Shown here: in pieces, positions 6,400 through 8,979 of the stretch
Layout of the letters: each line of letters starts with the position of its first letter
How positions within the stretch are numbered: position 1 is the stretch's first letter
Program-made: the position numbers and the translations under genes
NCBI GenBank assembly: GCA_902803365.1
Contig: CADCPU010000045.1
Coordinates: forward strand, 1-8,979
Origin: Oscillospiraceae bacterium
GTDB lineage: Bacteria > Bacillota_A > Clostridia > Saccharofermentanales > Saccharofermentanaceae
Length of the DNA: 8,979 bases
Direction of reading: 5' to 3'
Notes under the pieces: generated by a model
What the model was told of the DNA's origin: nothing
The model's input: only the letters and a program-made list of their open reading frames with translations
Database searches by the model: none

Positions 6400-7700
6400 T
6401 GACAAGATCCCAGTTAAGGAGAGTCATTATCGATCTGCTCCTGGTACTCGTCGCGAGCATCATATTTGTTGCCGTCGGCTCATTCCTGTCAGTTGACAAG
6501 CAGAAGCAGAGAGGCCAGAAGGAATACCGCGAGCTGTTTTCGACAGTGCTCGAGGCTGATCACTACGGAATACTTGAACATGATCTCATTGATGAATCAA
6601 AGAGCATCAGCAGGGTCTATCTGGCTTATGGCGAAAAAGATGAGATCGTAGGATATATTGCCGAGGTCAATGTCACTTCGCGTGAGGGTACGCCGCTTCA
6701 TTCATATATCGGTATCGACAGCGACGGTTCGACGGTCAAAGGTTACAAGATGATAACCGACGATTCGAGCGGATTTAAGGAAGAGGACTTCACGGGTCTT
6801 ATCGTAGGTGTGACCGGCAAGCAGATGCCTGTCGCATTATCGGAGGAAGGCGAGGAGGAAGTAATCTTCAGTGAATACAACCCGCCGGAAGGTCTTAACG
6901 ACGGCACATATTATGCGCAGACTCTCGTTAAGGACAACAAGGATTATATCGATTATGTAGAGATCGACATCAAGGACGGCAGGATCAGGCGTGTTAAGTG
7001 GGACGGTATAAATCTCGATCCTACGACAGGCAGCCGTAACCAGGCGTCTCTTACAGGCGCGTATGTTAACTCGGGCGAGAACTGGGCTACTCAGTCCTAT
7101 AATATCTGTCATGCGCTTATCGAGCTTCAGGATGTATCGAGACTTGCGATGAAGTCAGACGGAAAGACGGAGATAATCGAAGGTGTTACGACGGATATCT
7201 CTGCTTTTGTAAATCTCGCGAATGAGTGTCTCGAAAATTCCAAGAACAGGTTTGACAAGGATGAATACATAGATGCACTCGGAAATGTCCTGACGACGAT
7301 CGGCATCGATCCCGAATCACTTAAGGATGATGACGGACACATAGTCTATTCATTTGAGAATCTCGATCCGTTCCGCAATTATAATGAGGAAACAGGCGAG
7401 ACAACATATATGAATGTTTATGAGACTACGCTCGACAGCCCGGAAGACGTAAGCAAGATAGACGATTCCCAGGTCTACGTAAAAGACAATGATGCTAGAG
7501 TTGAGCCGGGTTCTGAAGACGGTGTTGCAGGTGATTACAACTCAAGTATCGTCTCGGAGAGTATTGACGGCATCCCGATGTCTGAGATCAGAACATTCCT
7601 CCTGAATTATTCGGAATCTGATGAGATAGCGGAAGTGTTCTGTTCGTCGATAAACGAAGCATATAAATTCTTCAAAGAATACATGAACTGGATGGTATAA
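6396..7700 (+). CDS. RnfG/FMN-bind-like membrane-anchored extracytoplasmic protein, enlarged
   Basis: RnfG is the periplasm-facing flavoprotein of Rnf, usually about 200 residues; this product has 434. An N-terminal anchor helix (about 9-32) is followed by an RnfG-like segment (IVGYIAEVNV, HSYIGIDSDGSTVKGYKMI, about 84-120). A second FMN-bind-like repeat follows (DGTYYAQ, VEIDIKDGRIRRVKWDGIN, about 169-206). Then comes SLTGAYVNSG (218-227), the segment TTDISAFVNLANECL (265-279), and an acidic C-terminal part (about 290-434) that I do not recognise. The [S/T]GAT motif to which ApbE attaches FMN does not occur anywhere in the protein; the closest matches have Tyr223 or Asp267 instead. The start (ATGATG) overlaps the rnfD-like stop by 4 bp; the ribosome binding site is weak, suggesting translational coupling. 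The gene position (C-D-G order) supports the RnfG assignment more than sequence alone does. Confidence 0.65.
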   Translation: MMTRSQLRRVIIDLLLVLVASIIFVAVGSFLSVDKQKQRGQKEYRELFSTVLEADHYGILEHDLIDESKSISRVYLAYGEKDEIVGYIAEVNVTSREGTPLHSYIGIDSDGSTVKGYKMITDDSSGFKEEDFTGLIVGVTGKQMPVALSEEGEEEVIFSEYNPPEGLNDGTYYAQTLVKDNKDYIDYVEIDIKDGRIRRVKWDGINLDPTTGSRNQASLTGAYVNSGENWATQSYNICHALIELQDVSRLAMKSDGKTEIIEGVTTDISAFVNLANECLENSKNRFDKDEYIDALGNVLTTIGIDPESLKDDDGHIVYSFENLDPFRNYNEETGETTYMNVYETTLDSPEDVSKIDDSQVYVKDNDARVEPGSEDGVAGDYNSSIVSESIDGIPMSEIRTFLLNYSESDEIAEVFCSSINEAYKFFKEYMNWMV

Positions 7701-7701
7701 G

Positions 7702-8877
7702 ATGGCAGTGATCGGTAAGAACAACAGAGTCGATACACCGTTCGACAACTATAAGGAACGCTCCAAAGAGCCCGACGGCATCCACGTCGGACGTGTTTCC
7801 GCCGCGCCGTTCTTTTTCGGTCAGAAAGCCGTTATCTTTATGGTAGGCGTAGTATTATCTCTCGCGATGAAGTGTGAGGACTTACGCTCATTTGCACCAT
7901 GGACTCTCGTGCTTTTCCTTATGATCGGTCTTTGGAGTTGTACCGTAAGGCTTTTTGTCCCGCGCAAGAACCTGATGCTGAACTGTCTCGTGAACTTTAT
8001 TTTCGTGCTCTTATTCGGTATCGGATATACATATGCCGTTAAGACTCTCGGAGGCAGGTTCGCAGATCTTCTGCATTATAATCTCGTCAGCATCTACGAT
8101 ATGTATTATCTGACTCCTATGGCGATCGCATTTGCCGTTATGAGTGACTATGTGGATGAGCGTCCGGGCTTTAAATGGAATATCCTTATCCCTACCGGAA
8201 TAGCGGCTGGTACGATGCTCCTTACGACATCGATATGCCAGCTCCTGCAGATAACAAAGGGCTTTGTATCCATCATGTTTGCAGGTCTCATTCTCTTTGC
8301 GGCATCTTATATCCTGTCCGCGTTCTTGAAAAGGGGCGTTTACTTTGCACCTGCTCCTCAGTACGACATCTTTAATGATGTTCCGATAAGAGAACCTCAT
8401 GAATTCCGTAAGTTCGTTTTTGCAAAGCTGTACTTGACTCTTTTCGCTTTTTTCAGTGTGACGGTAACGGGAACCGTATTACATTTCCTCGGACAGAGAG
8501 CACAGGATCTTAAACTGTTTATCCCGCTCTTTATCGCACTTCTGATGGGAGGTATGATGCTCCTGGTATTCAGGCTCCCGCTCTACAGGGACAGTGCGGA
8601 TTCGTTCGAACTTCGTAATCTCGTAAGATATTATGAGTATCCGGTCATCTGTACATTCATATCTTTTCCGTTTGCGGTGGATTTCTCCAATGCGAAGTTT
8701 GCAGCGTATATTTTCCTTGTAATGCTTGCCGATTTCCTGCTTACCGGATTCATCGTATCGATCCCGAGACGCCTTATTTTGTCTAACAGGAGCCGCAACA
8801 CCACGGGTGCTCCTGCAATTCTTTTAATAATATCTTTAATTGTTATGGTCGGAACGGTATTTTTTGTGATATACTAA
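7702..8877 (+). CDS. Polytopic membrane protein of unknown function in the Rnf-like operon
   Basis: Not recognised. The 391-residue product begins with about 40 polar residues and then has about 10-11 hydrophobic segments, near 43-57, 66-86, 95-113, 134-150, 160-182, 187-208, 242-262, 272-292, 313-328, 333-354 and 371-391. Polar loops lie near 211-240 and 293-312. A gene at this place in a standard rnf operon would be rnfE. The length is roughly that of RnfE plus RnfA, but the cysteine motifs expected of those subunits (N-C-x-x-L-G and its partner) are missing. Cysteines are present at 58, 80, 95, 179 and 317 without that context. It starts 1 bp after the preceding stop, so it is almost certainly translated with the Rnf-like genes and may be the membrane partner of that complex. 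A transporter-type function is equally possible. No good ribosome binding site is visible. Confidence 0.75.
   Translation: MAVIGKNNRVDTPFDNYKERSKEPDGIHVGRVSAAPFFFGQKAVIFMVGVVLSLAMKCEDLRSFAPWTLVLFLMIGLWSCTVRLFVPRKNLMLNCLVNFIFVLLFGIGYTYAVKTLGGRFADLLHYNLVSIYDMYYLTPMAIAFAVMSDYVDERPGFKWNILIPTGIAAGTMLLTTSICQLLQITKGFVSIMFAGLILFAASYILSAFLKRGVYFAPAPQYDIFNDVPIREPHEFRKFVFAKLYLTLFAFFSVTVTGTVLHFLGQRAQDLKLFIPLFIALLMGGMMLLVFRLPLYRDSADSFELRNLVRYYEYPVICTFISFPFAVDFSNAKFAAYIFLVMLADFLLTGFIVSIPRRLILSNRSRNTTGAPAILLIISLIVMVGTVFFVIY
8867..8875 (+). promoter_or_regulatory. Predicted extended -10 promoter of the tRNA gene
   Basis: TGATATACT is an extended -10 element (TGn plus TATACT) ending in the stop region of the preceding gene. 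Transcription would start near 8882, about 20 nt before the tRNA. No good -35 is found at the normal distance, as is common with extended -10 promoters. There is no terminator between the membrane protein gene and the tRNA, so read-through is an alternative. Confidence 0.4.
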
Positions 8878-8902
8878 TACCCGTTGTTGATAAGCACGAT
8901 CT

Positions 8903-8979
8903 GTTTGCGTAGCTCAGCAGGATAGAGCGACCGCCTCCTAAGCGGTAGGCCAGCGGTTCGAATCCGCTCGCGAACACCA
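8903..8979 (+). tRNA. tRNA-Arg (anticodon CCT)
   Basis: A full cloverleaf can be folded. The acceptor stem pairs GTTTGCG (8903-8909) with CGCGAAC (8969-8975), including one U-G pair. The D stem is GCTC/GAGC. The anticodon stem is ACCGC/GCGGT with loop CTCCTAA and anticodon CCT at 8937-8939. The T stem is AGCGG/CCGCT with loop TTCGAAT. The discriminator is A and the CCA is encoded, ending at the last base of the window. It reads AGG codons, which are frequent in the genes here. It is not a TadA substrate, because position 34 is C. Confidence 0.97.

Noticed and set aside
7702..8877. Interpretation as an RnfE-RnfA fusion, based on length and position.
   Set aside because: The N-C-x-x-L-G type cysteine motifs and glycine-rich helices typical of RnfA/E are not present, so the claim is not supported.
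8903..8979. tRNA 3' end as an attachment site for an integrated element.
   Set aside because: The window stops at the CCA, no repeat of the tRNA end was noticed upstream, and no integrase is seen.

Overview
This window looks like chromosomal DNA from an anaerobic Firmicute, probably Clostridia or a close relative. The evidence is an AddA-type (not RecB) nuclease C-terminus, RpoD proteins of the short Gram-positive type (about 350 residues), A/G-rich AAGGAG ribosome binding sites, moderate GC, and an RnfC/RnfD-type electron-transfer cluster. No phage, IS or CRISPR signal was seen. Assignments come from reading the sequence by eye; no database search was possible.

Left part (1-1000): the 3' end of addA (recombination helicase/nuclease) runs rightward and overlaps tail-to-tail with tadA, the tRNA adenosine deaminase, on the minus strand. 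tadA is divergent from the next operon across about 110 bp. That gap holds two back-to-back promoter-like signals whose -35 elements overlap.

Middle part (1000-3990): a probable three-gene operon on the plus strand. It encodes an unrecognised zinc-ribbon/single-TM protein and then two complete RpoD-like sigma factors in tandem. The sigma factors are gapless against each other and about 81% identical over their last 274 residues. The first has the standard RpoD C-terminus; the second has lost the RHPSRS segment. A GC-rich hairpin follows.

Right part (3990-8880): four tightly packed plus-strand genes (4-bp overlaps, then a 1-bp gap). They encode an RnfC-like iron-sulfur protein, an RnfD-like membrane subunit, a large exported RnfG/FMN-bind-like protein and an unrecognised polytopic membrane protein of 391 residues. 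RnfA, RnfE and RnfB are absent from this stretch. Several residues that normally hold flavin or nucleotide in RnfC and RnfG are replaced. The cluster therefore looks like a divergent, Rnf-derived membrane redox or transport complex rather than a standard six-subunit Rnf. This is the best candidate here for an undescribed system.

The window ends exactly at the CCA of a tRNA-Arg (anticodon CCT), which has its own extended -10 promoter-like sequence overlapping the end of the upstream gene.
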